In this document: positions 1 to 11,580 of the stretch, one piece after another
Layout of the letters: every line of letters begins with the position of its first letter
Position numbering within the stretch: the first letter of the stretch is position 1
NCBI GenBank assembly: GCA_964017155.1
Contig: OZ024865.1
Span: forward strand, 43,182,326-43,246,325
Source: Oasisia sp. SBJ-2009
Lineage: Eukaryota > Annelida > Polychaeta > Sabellida > Siboglinidae
Reading direction: 5' to 3'
Length of the DNA: 64,000 bases
Notes under the pieces: model-generated
What the model was told of the DNA's origin: nothing
Database searches by the model: none
The model's input: only the letters and a program-made list of their open reading frames with translations
Program-made: the position numbers and the translations under genes

Positions 1-646
1 ATCCTCAGTACCATGTCATGCGAAAAACTATCGAACATACAATTACTGGGACAGCTTCCGTTTCATTTTTACAGAGTTATTTTAATGACTGATGTTAGCA
101 TCAGCCACATTTCAATACGTTTTACTATTTCATGTGGCGTACCTCTTCTTATCGTTAAACTAACAAGCTGTTTCAATGAAACGTCTCAGACACCAATAAT
201 GTATGGTTGTATATGTTTTTGTAGAGGAGATGTATGCCCTACTAGCATACATTGTCGGATTTGTTTTTGCTGGATTATGATAAAACGTTCCTTTGGCTGA
301 CTTGCTGACGATACCTATCTCGACAGAGTAACGCCGTCATAAAAGATTAATCAATTGCAACATATAAAACAGTTTGAGAAATGACTGCTTTTTTAATAGA
401 ACTAGGGATACTTCGTCGACGTGATGCAAAAACTATGTATGCAAGGGTGACCGCTGTCTATCGCTACTTTGTCTGTTATACTTTTCGGTTGCCTACACAA
501 ATCACGCATTATTATGCATTATTAACACATCCACTTATATATGCCAGTTTAATTGCTCCATCACAAAAACGGTGTACATCAGTCAATGTTTCATGGCCAC
601 GTAATCGTTCGGACATTTACACAACGTGATTAGAACTGTGTCTTCC
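1..646 (+). repeat. R block, copy 1 (intergenic repeat of the gene cluster)
   Basis: This block recurs at 1827-2472 at a constant offset of 1826 bases with almost no differences, and again in inverted orientation at about 15795-16460. It ends in a 'gtcttccag' stretch directly before a hexamer array in all three copies. Short stop-free frames (13-300, 381-629) are conserved between the two direct copies. The inverted copy breaks these frames, so I read the block as non-coding. A diverged relative of its 'agtcagccaaagg' core occurs near 24845 and 25870. Confidence 0.8.
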
Positions 647-999
647 AGTGCCTGAACCAGAGCCAGAGCCAGAGCCTGAGCCTGAGACTGAGCCTGATGT
701 TGAGGATGAGGCTAAGGCAGAGCCTGAACGTGAACGTGAACGTGAACGTGAACTTGAACGTGAACGTGAACGTGAACGTGAACGTGAACGTGAACGTGAA
801 CGTGAACGTGAACGTGAACGTGAACGTGAACGTGAACGTGAACGTGAACGTGAACGTGAACGTGAACGTGAACGTGAACGTGAACGTGAACGTGAACGTG
901 AACGTGAACGTGAACGTGAACGTGAACGTGAACGTGAACGTTCACGTTCACGTTCACGTTCACGTTCACGTTCACGTTCACGTTCACGTTCACGTTCAC
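647..999 (+). repeat. Hexanucleotide array 1: GAGCCT, then CGTGAA, then CGTTCA
   Basis: The array has three parts. A few GAGCCT-type units (about 651-690) are followed by a non-repeated bridge (about 691-725). Then come about 36 CGTGAA units (one has 'cttgaa'), followed by about 10 CGTTCA units. CGTTCA is the reverse complement of the preceding unit, so the array switches strand near 940 and forms a perfect palindrome. The bridge is shared with array 2 and, inverted, with array 4. Apparent Arg-Glu, Val-Asn and His-Val proteins here are by-products of the repeat. Confidence 0.9.
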
Positions 1000-1255
1000 G
1001 TACTATACATATATTTAATGGAATTATATTGATAAAGGTATGTTTATAATGATGATACTTAAACTATACCAATGATAAAGGAATGTCAGTTTTTATTTAA
1101 ATGATCAACTTTCAAGATTTGTTTAAACGTTTTATATGTTTTTAATCGGCCCTTACAAAGGATAAGGAAAGACCGAATAGATACATAAATGATGTATGGT
1201 GTTAATTATTCCCGTATCGTGTATATATCACGCTATATAAATAACATATTAGACA
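1000..1255 (-). repeat. Truncated promoter-distal segment, inverted
   Basis: This is the reverse complement of 17281-17530, which lies between the hexamer array and promoter of copy B, and of 38166-38420 upstream of orphan promoter E. Here the segment stops at 'tactatacatatatttaatgg' and joins hexamer array 1, so the TATA box and gene are missing. It is the remnant of a minus-strand gene unit whose array is 1256-1805. Confidence 0.8.
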
Positions 1256-1805
<550 letters not shown>

Positions 1806-2472
1806 CTGAGCTCAGACAAATGCTAAATCCTCAGTACCATGTCATGCGAAAAACTATCGAACATACAATTACTGGGACAGCTTCCGTTTCATTTTTACAG
1901 AGTTATTTTAATGACTGATGTTAGCATCAGCCACATTTCAATACGTTTTACTATTTCATGTGGCGTACCTCTTCTTATCGTTAAACTAACAAGCTGTTTC
2001 AATGAAACGTCTCAGACACCAATAATGTATGGTTGTATATGTTTTTGTAGAGGAGATGTATGCCCTACTAGCATACATTGTCGGATTTGTTTTTGCTGGA
2101 TTATGATAAAACGTTCCTTTGGCTGGCTTGCTGACGATACCTATCTCGACAGAGTAACGCCGTCATAAAAGATTAATCAATTGCAACATATAAAACAGTT
2201 TGAGAAATGACTGCTTTTTTAATAGAACTAGGGATACTTCGTCGACGTGATGCAAAAACTATGTATGCAAGGGTGACCGCTGTCTATCGCTACTTTGTCT
2301 GTTATACTTTTCGGTTGCCTACACAAATCACGCATTATTATGCATTATTAACACATCCACTTATATATGCCAGTTTAATTGCTCCATCACAAAAACGGTG
2401 TACATCAGTCAATGTTTCATGGCCACGTAATCGTTCGGACATTTACACAACGTGATTAGAACTGTGTCTTCC
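1806..2472 (+). repeat. R block, copy 2
   Basis: This is a direct copy of 1-646 (from 1827), preceded by a short link containing 'ctgagctcag'. One difference at 2126 changes a TGA of copy 1 to TGG in the short forward frame. The shared structure array-R block-array suggests that an 1826-bp unit was tandemly duplicated. Confidence 0.8.
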
Positions 2473-5043
2473 AGTGCCTGAGCCTGAGACTGAGCCTGAT
2501 GTTGAGGATGAGGCTAAGGCAGAGCCTGAACGTGAACGTGAACGTGAACGTGAACGTGAACGTGAACGTGAACGTGAACGTGAACGTGAACGTGAACGTG
2601 AACGTGAACGTGAACGTGAACGTGAACGTGAACGTGAACGTGAACGTGAACGTGAACGTGAACGTGAACGTGAACGTGAACGTGAACGTGAACGTGAACG
2701 TGAACGTGAACGTGAACGTGAACGTGAACGTGAACGTGAACGTGAACGTGAACGTGAACGTGAACGTGAACGTGAACGTGAACGTGAACGTGAACGTGAA
2801 CGTGAACGTGAACGTGAACGTGAACGTGAACGTGAACGTGAACGTGAACGTGAACGTGAACGTGAACGTGAACGTGAACGTGAACGTGAACGTGAACGTG
2901 AACGTGAACGTGAACGTGAACGTGAACGTGAACGTGAACGTGAACGTGAACGTGAACGTGAACGTGAACGTGAACGTGAACGTGAACGTGAACGTGAACG
3001 TGAACGTGAACGTGAACGTGAACGTGAACGTGAACGTGAACGTGAACGTGAACGTGAACGTGAACGTGAACGTGAACGTGAACGTGAACGTGAACGTGAA
3101 CGTGAACGTGAACGTGAACGTGAACGTGAACGTGAACGTGAACGTGAACGTGAACGTGAACGTGAACGTGAACGTGAACGTGAACGTGAACGTGAACGTG
3201 AACGTGAACGTGAACGTGAACGTGAACGTGAACGTGAACGTGAACGTGAACGTGAACGTGAACGTGAACGTGAACGTGAACGAGAACGTGAACGAGAACG
3301 TGAACGAGAACGAGAACGAGAACGTGAACGTGAACGTGAACGTGAACGTGAACGTGAACGTGAACGTGAACGTGAACGTGAACGTGAACGTGAACGTGAA
3401 CGTGAACGAGAACGTGAACGAGAACGAGAACGAGAACGTGAACGTGAACGTGAACGTGAACGTGAACGTGAACGTGAACGTGAACGTGAACGTGAACGTG
3501 AACGTGAACGTGAACGTGAACGTGAACGTGAACGTGAACGTGAACGTGAACGTGAACGTGAACGTGAACGTTCACGTTCACGTTCACGTTCACGTTCACG
3601 TTCACGTTCACGTTCACGTTCACGTTCACGTTCACGTTCACGTTCACGTGAACCTCGACCTCGACCTCGACCTCGACCTCGACCTCGACCTCGACCTCGA
3701 CCTCGACCTCGACCTCGACCTCGACCTCGACCTCGACCTCGACCTCGACCTCGACCTCGACCTCGACCTCGACCTCGACCTCGACCTCGACCTCGACCTC
3801 GACCTCGACCTCGACCTCGACCTCGACCTCGACCTCGACCTCGACCTCGACCTCGACCTCGACCTCGACCTCGACCTCGACCTCGACCTCGACCTCGACC
3901 TCGACCTCGACCTCGACCTCGACCTCGACCTCGACCTCGACCTCGACCTCGACCTCGACCTCGACCTCGACCTCGACCTCGACCTCGACCTCGACCTCGA
4001 CCTCGACCTCGACCTCGACCTCGACCTCGACCTCGACCTCGACCTCGACCTCGACCTCGACCTCGACCTCGACCTCGACCTCGACCTCGACCTCGACCTC
4101 GACCTCGACCTCGACCTCGACCTCGACCTCGACCTCGACCTCGACCTCGACCTCGACCTCGACCTCGACCTCGACCTCGACCTCGACCTCGACCTCGACC
4201 TCGACCTCGACCTCGACCTCGACCTCGACCTCGACCTCGACCTCGACCTCGACCTCGACCTCGACCTCGACCTCGACCTCGACCTCGACCTCGACCTCGA
4301 CCTCGACCTCGACCTCGACCTCGACCTCGACCTCGACCTCGACCTCGACCTCGACCTCGACCTCGACCTCGACCTCGACCTCGACCTCGACCTCGACCTC
4401 GACCTCGACCTCGACCTCGACCTCGACCTCGACCTCGACCTCGACCTCGACCTCGACCTCGACCTCGACCTCGACCTCGACCTCGACCTCGACCTCGACC
4501 TCGACCTCGACCTCGACCTCGACCTCGACCTCGACCTCGACCTCGACCTCGACCTCGACCTCGACCTCGACCTCGACCTCGACCTCGACCTCGACCTCGA
4601 CCTCGACCTCGACCTCGACCTCGACCTCGACCTCGACCTCGACCTCGACCTCGACCTCGACCTCGACCTCGACCTCGACCTCGACCTCGACCTCGACCTC
4701 GACCTCGACCTCGACCTCGACCTCGACCTCGACCTCGACCTCGACCTCGACCTCGACCTCGACCTCGACCTCGACCTCGACCTCGACCTCGACCTCGACC
4801 TCGACCTCGACCTCGACCTCGACCTCGACCTCGACCTCGACCTCGACCTCGACCTCGACCTCGACCTCGACCTCGACCTCGACCTCGACCTCGACCTCGA
4901 CCTCGACCTCGACCTCGACCTCGACCTCGACCTCGACCTCGACCTCGACCTCGACCTCGACCTCGACCTCGACCTCGACCTCGACCTCGACCTCGACCTC
5001 GACCTCGACCTCGCCAACGCCAACGCCAACGCCAACGCCAACA
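2473..5043 (+). repeat. Hexanucleotide array 3: CGTGAA, CGTTCA, CCTCGA, CGCCAA
   Basis: Three CCTGAG-like units and the bridge (about 2490-2525) lead into about 174 CGTGAA units (2527-3569). These include two clusters of CGAGAA variants (about 3280-3325 and 3406-3440). The array switches strand at 3570 to about 13 CGTTCA units, then becomes about 226 apparently perfect CCTCGA units (about 3654-5012) and five CGCCAA units. It lies upstream of gene copy A and ends 659 bp before its TATA box. The unit contents leave several frames open on both strands, which is not evidence for coding. Confidence 0.92.
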
Positions 5044-5701
5044 CCCGTGCCTAAAGTTTTATTTAAATATTTTGTTTTTTTACCAATATAATGACACTTG
5101 AATAATTCACACTAGACATCATATAAGTATGTATTCGCTATATCGTGAACATACGCTTAGTCGCGGCAGTTTAAACATATTTCCAAAGTGTTTCGGCAAA
5201 TCTTGAGAGTTGTTCATTTAAATAAAAAATGACATTCGTTTATGGTTGATTTAGTTTAAGTATCAATATTATTAAAATACCTGTTTCAGTGTAATTGTCT
5301 CTAATATTTGAGTAGTGCATTTGTGTTGGCCAATAATTTCTTGCCTGTCCACAAAACGTCGTTTTTGTAATCCTTTGCGTGTAAGTAGCTAGTTTCGACT
5401 GTATGTCTGGTGCACATTAGTCATTTGAATGTCGCAATGCAACTTTTCGTTCCTCTACGTCAAACATGTATGTTTTATAAACAATATGTATTGCTTCAAC
5501 TTCAATAATGACACAGAATATGATAAACTGTTGTACACTGTTTTTACTAAACAAAATAATAAACCAGGTACATTGTTTGTTAACAAAAAGTATTAGTCTG
5601 ACATGATCAATCTGCAACAACACTCCCGTCTTTCAAGATGATGGCAAAATATAAAACAAATCTTGACGTGCAACGAGACGTGATTCATAGGGACGGAATG
5701 G
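5044..5701 (+). promoter_or_regulatory. Upstream region of gene copy A
   Basis: This stretch of about 650 bp between the hexamer array and the TATA box has no gene. It is conserved upstream of copy B (17281-17917), copy C (34608-35290, inverted) and orphan promoter E (38164-38806). The strongest conservation is in the last 80 bp, around 'tgacgtgcaacgagacgtga' (about 5665-5684), which holds TGACGT and ACGTGA half-sites that could bind a bZIP-like factor. That reading is inference. Confidence 0.5.
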
Positions 5702-5709
5702 TATAAATA
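5702..5709 (+). promoter_or_regulatory. TATA box of gene copy A
   Basis: A TATAAATA box is followed by the conserved 'cagttgacgaactg' (5-bp stem) and by a splice donor GTAAGT at 5781. The non-coding exon 1 would run from roughly 5732 to 5780. The same box is kept in copies C and E and is mutated in copy B. Confidence 0.7.
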
Positions 5710-6074
5710 CAGAGACAGTTTCATATAACATTATCTTTGGCATCAGTTGACGAACTGTCGGTCACAACGTAGTCTGCTTGGTAAGTAAAACATTTCAACG
5801 GCTTTTCTTCTATAATATTCGCAACGTAATGACGGTAAGTATTACATTTTGTAAGTCGTAAAATCATAAATGTAAACTACATTGCAATGAGGGATATGCG
5901 ACAAGTACACAATAGTTATAATACTTATTCTGTATTCGAAACGAGCTCTCATAAAATGCACTAATCGGCCTAGTTGAACATTTACTTAACGTTTGATTGT
6001 GTTATTACGAGAATGGTATTATGTCATCCAAATTTCCTGACAATTATATTTTATTTCAGAATAAAAGAGACACG

Positions 6075-6344
6075 ATGGCAAAGTATTTCATCGCGTTGCT
6101 GGCGCTAGCTGCCGTGTTAGCAGCAGAAGGTAAGGTTCACAAGAGAGTATGATATAAGTGAATGTACATGCTAGTTTGTGTTGGCTGTATGTGTATGCGT
6201 GACAGCTTGTTTGGGTAGTTGTGTGTGTGCCTTGCGTGATGACAATATATTATATATGTGGTTTCGGAGCGCAGGTGTACTGATACGTACGAGTGAATAT
6301 CTACAGAAACACAACACCCACACATTCACTGACGGACACACACA

Positions 6345-6402
<58 letters not shown>

Positions 6403-6416
6403 TGTGTGTGTCCGTC

Positions 6417-6449
<33 letters not shown>

Positions 6450-6481
6450 TGTGTGTGTCCGTCGGTGAATGTATGGGTGTT

Positions 6482-6525
<44 letters not shown>

Positions 6526-8252
6526 ATTTAATGATGCATTATCACTTTGAAACTTATTTGTTATTACTAGTTAAATAAATAATATATTTAGCAATATATT
6601 TATCAATACGAAATGTGTATTATATTGAAATATATAGCACCTTTTACACCGTATATTCTTATATTGTTTAGCACCATATTATTGTTGTTTAAAAAGGTGC
6701 TACATCAATCAATAAACATATATACTTATACGGGAATACGTTGCCTGTGTTCTTGTGTGCGTTTGTGGTTACGTTCCCGCGGAATTAGGCGCATGCCTCT
6801 GCACGTTTTGTAACGTTAGTACTTGCATGGGCATGTTTTGTGAAAGCAACGATGTTCTATTTGATGTATATGGGTGTGTTTTCGTCCCTGTAGCGAACCG
6901 GTACGATGGCTGCTTTAACGGCTTCGACTACGATTGCTGCACGCACCGTCGGCCCAACCTTTACTACCCGTCTCTGGTGAAGCCTTTCCCCTACTATTAC
7001 CGATGTATCAACAGGAGAGTTGTGTACGGCCGTTGTGGGGCCAACCAGTGCGTGACAGAGTCTGGAAGCTGTGGTGAGTCTGATGAAACCTTAATGTCTA
7101 CATTTGTCTATAGGTATTTCGAATAAGTCAATTATATGATCAAAATGATAACATGGAGAGTTACATTATTTAAATACGCAATTGCATAACATTGACAGTC
7201 ACATCCCTCAATATAAATAATATGCATTCTTTATTACGTTTAACGAGTTATTTTGTATGACGTGTATCTGATAAAATATCAGGGCAGAAATTATTATTAT
7301 TATCATATCTAAATATATATATTATCAATACTAATAAGATAGGGTGACATTATTTTCCCTAGCACCACTAATGCCATCAGAATGTGTATTGATATATATG
7401 TAATGTTTTCTTGTTAAACACTTCCGTCAAATTAACTGCTATAATGTTTTTTCTGTTTAGTAAAGCTAAGGAAGCTTAGCCACCATTTAAATGTCAAAAT
7501 CCTCTGTATAATTGAGTTATGCCTTCAATTAGTTTAATTCCCAAATGTAGATGTGGCGATATAATTTGTGTGTTTAGGGCTATGTCGGGATCGCTGTAGC
7601 TACACCCGCAGTACCTACTCTTACTACTCGAGCTACTTCTCCGGTCGCTACTACTACCAGTGTAACCGCGGATCATTGAACTACCGCTCGTGTGGACTGA
7701 ACCAGTCGTACTATCCGGGACTCGGCCGTTGCGGTTCGTGCACACTTTAAAATGTATTCATATGTAGTATATTAAGGACAATGTGACACACTGAGAACGG
7801 GTGTTGCATTCTGGTAGAAATGTATACCATCGTCTAACTGATACGTTGAACATGAATATTATTTTCCACGTATTTATATCACATATTTGAGTTCGCACTT
7901 TGACAGCGCCAAAACGTATTATGTTATGGTTACTGCTGCTGAATTAATCATTGTGATATCTGCTCACATCTACTTCTTTTTATTTGCAACATCAGTCGAT
8001 GTATATTTTTTGCTGGGTGCAATGTTATGATTAGGAATGATAAGCATATTGTATTCCGCAGGTTGCCGAGAGAGTTATTGCGAGAGGCACAACGGTTGGC
8101 AGGCGACCCTATGCAATGGATGCGGAAGCTACGTCTACTGCAGATATGGACGTCCTATTCGCTACAGGAGATGCCCCTGGAACAGACGTCACTACGACTG
8201 TCATCATCGTCGTTGTGTCAACAGGTGCAACAGCTGCTGTGGCCAGCGCTAA
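6075..8252 (+). CDS. Gene copy A: secreted Cys/Tyr-rich, CBM14-like protein
   Basis: The coding exons are 6075-6129 (exon begins at 6060 after TTTCAG), 6894-7073, 7578-7733 and 8062-8252, giving 193 residues. ATG 6075 has A at -3 and G at +4. Residues 1-19 are a signal peptide ([18 protein letters not shown]). All internal introns are phase 1. Exon 3 (residues 20-78) has seven Cys, exon 4 (80-130) has five and exon 5 (132-193) has eleven. Each has a repeating core: YYYRC-x9-C at 56/66, YYYQC-x9-C at 107/117 and YVYC-x10-C at 157/168, with another Cys 8-13 residues later. Family knowledge: this resembles the central part of peritrophin-A/CBM14 chitin-binding domains, though degenerately. I infer a secreted matrix, mucus or adhesive protein. 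The exon 4 donor (G|GTTCGT) is weak. Without splicing there, translation stops at 7750 and gives 135 residues. Confidence 0.8.
6329..6520 (+). repeat. Palindromic CA/TA microsatellite in intron 2 of copy A
   Basis: 'ctgacggacacacacact' at 6329-6346 is followed by a TA run, then by its perfect inverted complement at 6401-6418. A second TA run and a second near-copy (6447-6464) follow, then GT and TA runs. The structure could extrude as a cruciform. Copy C has the same design at about 33875-33985. Confidence 0.8.
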
Positions 8253-8848
8253 GCTGATGAAAAGTAGGTGCTATACCGTATTACCTACGTCAGCAGATTA
8301 ATGAAAGTTGTTATTCAATAGTCATTGTGATCTTCGATTTCTACTCAATATGGTTGTTTATTAGAAAACATAATTGCTGGTGTTTATTCACGCCATTCGT
8401 GTTATTTTATTAATATTTTTTTCGACATGAAACACGTTGCATTCATTTAAATCAATTGCGAAACAGGATTCGGAAATTAGATATTATGTTGAACGGTCTT
8501 GCTTCATATTTAATTTTACAACACCAATAATGATGGTGTATGAAACATAATTTTTTTATAGTGGTATTGTTTTTTGGAGAATAATTGTTTATTTCATACT
8601 GTTTGGATTGCAATAAGAACTATGCAACTACTTGCGCTATCGTAATTTCAAAGCATTGTTATATTGGCTATTAAAGAGGTTTGTTTGGTTTAATTCAGAT
8701 TCAATATGTGACTGTTTCAGTGGCAGTCACTGGTCAATGTCTTTCGTCAAAGACAGACGCAACAGGCTGGCAAGTTCTGATGGGAGAATAATCGAATGTC
8801 ATCTACGTGTTTGCCTGTCTAAACAATGATTTGTGAATATTTGGCAAC

Positions 8849-8854
8849 AATAAA
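8849..8854 (+). terminator. Polyadenylation signal of copy A
   Basis: AATAAA lies 597 bp after the stop codon and is kept at the same relative place in copy B (about 21255-21260) and copy C (31572-31577). The 3' UTR of about 600 bp contains a stop-free stretch at 8632-8829, preceded by a TTTCAG at 8715-8720. I treat it as UTR. Confidence 0.55.
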
Positions 8855-8879
8855 ACTACAACTTTTCAGTTGATATGCT

Positions 8880-10490
8880 GTGTTAGCGTCATTATTTCAA
8901 CATGTTTAGACGTTATGCAGAACGTTGTTAAACACTACACAACATACCGTGCCTGACACTATGCATGCTTTCATCAACACATATATGTTTATTGTTATAG
9001 TTATCACGCTATTTGTAGAGTGAACTCTCAAGTATTACCTTTTATGTCATTGTACGTTTACTTACCATTTAACCACATGGCAATGTGGACAGTAAAAGCA
9101 AGATAGTCAGTAACCTAAATAACTATAATAAACTAAACCTGTCAATATTTGTCGTATTTTTACTATGAGTAATAATCTGCCGTTAAGCCTAGTGTGATAA
9201 TAAGTTGAGAACACTTACATATACATGGACATACACGCGCACGCTCACACGTAGAAACACACATACACGTACCTTTTAGGTGTCTAGCTCTCTCTCTATC
9301 TCTTTCTCTCTCTATCTCTCTCTCTCTCTCTCTATCGCACTCTCTCTCTCTCTCGCCCTCACTTTCTCTCCTCTCTCTGTTTCTCCTTATTCGCCCATTC
9401 ACAAAGTTGATATGGCGGTTCACATATAAACCAATATATATATATGGCTACGTGTCTACTTTTATATGGATGCACACGTGTGCATTTGTCTAAGTGCATC
9501 CAGTATAATTGGCTATGTTGTTGTGTTTACGAGAGAAAAAATATGTTCCTCTTAGCAGATGGAAACGACCAATAGTTCTTTTTTATTTCATGTTCTTGTC
9601 ACTATTAGACACACAACAAAACAATAGCTCACACTCTATGTTATATAGTGCAGTCCAGAAAACAATCGATATTATTTCTGTCCTTATTTTAACTGTTCTG
9701 CAGAAAAAAGTTTGTCGGCGGTACGCATATAATGGTCATGTTTAAAAAAAGGAATTAACGTAGTTATTGCTACAACTTTGTAAAGAAACATTAAGTATAT
9801 ATTCTGAGTGAACAACTCGTTTCGTTATCATTAATAACACAAAATGTTTCGTTGAACACCATATTCGAAATTGTTGCTGATTACATGCTCACAATATTTG
9901 CGTTTTATTGTTCTCAAATACCATGTTGAGTTAGCTGGAACAGGTTTACAATCTAAACAACAATAATATATATTTGGCCGTGATAATAAGTTGTCATGTA
10001 TGTGCATGTATCAGCGAGTGTCTGCACCAAACATATCTCGCCACGCATTGCAGTACTTTTGAAGTAGTTTTCTTGTCAAAATGCCTTTGATCGTGTATTC
10101 TTTTTCGAGCTGCTTACGCGTTCCTACCTTTATATTATTATGTTTCAATTAAGTTATCGATTCTAACTGATGACAACTGATATGAAGCTATGCAAGATTG
10201 CTTGTTTAGGGTGAGATGATGTGGTTTTCGTGTGGATGATCGCAACAGTAGGTGATTATTCATTATGTATGTTATGGTCTGGTATAGACGCACGCCCATA
10301 CCGTCATTTTATGCAATGCTACCTGATCAGCTAATTAATTTCATGACAGATGATCAGAGGTATTTTGGACATTGTTTTTTCATTATTTTATCATATAGCT
10401 TATATCCTTGAATTATAAATAGGTGTTCTAATTTTAAAATATTGAACATTTAAAGATGGGATCAGTGTGTGCTATAAATTTGCTTTTATC
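8880..10490. other. Intergenic, 3' of copy A
   Basis: I see no gene. A CA-rich and then CT-rich microsatellite zone is at about 9210-9390. The stretch is homologous to about 21290-22870 downstream of copy B and to the inverted arm at about 29930-31540, so the ancestral duplicated unit reached at least 2 kb past the gene. Confidence 0.6.
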
Positions 10491-10491
10491 G

Positions 10492-10851
10492 ATTATTCGG
10501 ATAGCTATTTTTGAAGTTTAAATAGTCTGCTTATGTTAGGTAAATTGCCACGAATGTTACTATACCAAGCAACTAGACCAAATGATAAATGGGGTTGAAC
10601 TAAGGCATTATATATTTGTTTTAATGTGCACGACTGTAACAGTGGGTTGAGTTTATTAATTATTACTAATAACTGGGCAATGTTCTTGCATTTGTCTTTT
10701 GTATTTTTCTTCCAGTTAAGGTTTTTATCAATCCATATACCTGAATTAAATTCCAACACTTTGTGTACGACCTTCTATCCCCTTTTCCGACATCTATAAT
10801 TTGTAGTATTTTTATATGAGAATGTGAATAATATGAAACATTCAATGCCAT
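10492..10851 (-). mobile_element. 5'-truncated non-LTR retrotransposon fragment (RT C-terminal side)
   Basis: On the minus strand, 10759-10505 reads as a reverse-transcriptase tail with the recognisable 'GIWIDKNLNWKK' and 'IYNALVQPHLSFGLVAWYS' segments. These are typical of jockey/CR1-like LINE polymerases, thumb region. The upstream part (to 10851) is in another frame, so it is frameshifted. The element is also present, inverted, at 29520-29877, so it was inserted before the arms were duplicated. Confidence 0.8.
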
Positions 10852-11459
10852 TAGAAAATATATTTTATGTTACTGTAATTATATATAAATAGATTGATGT
10901 CTTATTCGTCTCCTCTAAGCACGTGTTCGTTATTCACATATCTTCGTCTGCTTCGTCTGACGACACTGATAATCGTGACGCTGCTGGGATTGTGAAAATG
11001 AGGCATTATGTATTTTCTAGGCACACACCTAGCAGTTGGCGTTAAGATATGGTTCCATCCTCTCACAAATCAGGGTCATACATCCTTTAAATGGTACGTT
11101 TATATGTTTGGACATTGTTGATCAAAGGTTTAAAATCCCCTACCAGTTTAACATTACTGCCTACGCATACATGCCTTTAAAATGTCTGTATAGAATTATA
11201 ATGGCACTCGCTTAATATTGTCCTCAACTTTTTTACACATATCACAGAAACGTAAATAGCAAACTGTAGTAACATGCATTTTCCTATGTGACAGTTGAGA
11301 TGCATATGCTATGCGTGAGTCTTTGACTGTGAATGTAGGCCGAACCTGTCATGGGTCGATCATCTGGGATCCGACATGTCAACCTCCATCCGGGGTCGCC
11401 ACCCGGCCAGGGCCGATTCCATACGCATCCCGTACCGACTAATATCTTTCTTTGAGAAA

Positions 11460-11580
11460 ATATGCCCCAACACCCGCCCCCCCCCCCCCCCCGAGTAGTA
11501 TAAATATAATTCCTAAACATATTTATGATATATATATATATATATATATATATATCTGTGTATATCTATATATCTATCTC
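11460..11580 (+). repeat. Poly-C tract and TA microsatellite
   Basis: A run of 17 C (about 11476-11492) is followed by a TA repeat at about 11528-11555. Both occur inverted at about 28780-28885, with the homopolymer interrupted there. Confidence 0.8.

Noticed and set aside
13..629. Two short conserved frames in the R block
   Set aside because: They are conserved only because the two direct copies are nearly identical. The inverted copy has disruptions, and part of the sequence recurs as a diverged non-coding repeat near 24.85 kb.
2474..5101. Very long open frames such as Arg-Glu/Pro-Arg or Val-Asn/Leu-Asp proteins in the hexamer arrays
   Set aside because: A pure hexamer without a stop in a given frame is open for its whole length, often in several frames and on both strands. 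Unit identity changes freely between homologous arrays, so no protein is conserved.
8632..8829. 65-codon open frame preceded by TTTCAG, present in A and C
   Set aside because: It lies in the 3' UTR before a conserved AATAAA. Copy B has changes without codon bias. It could be a 3' UTR exon but I see no coding support.
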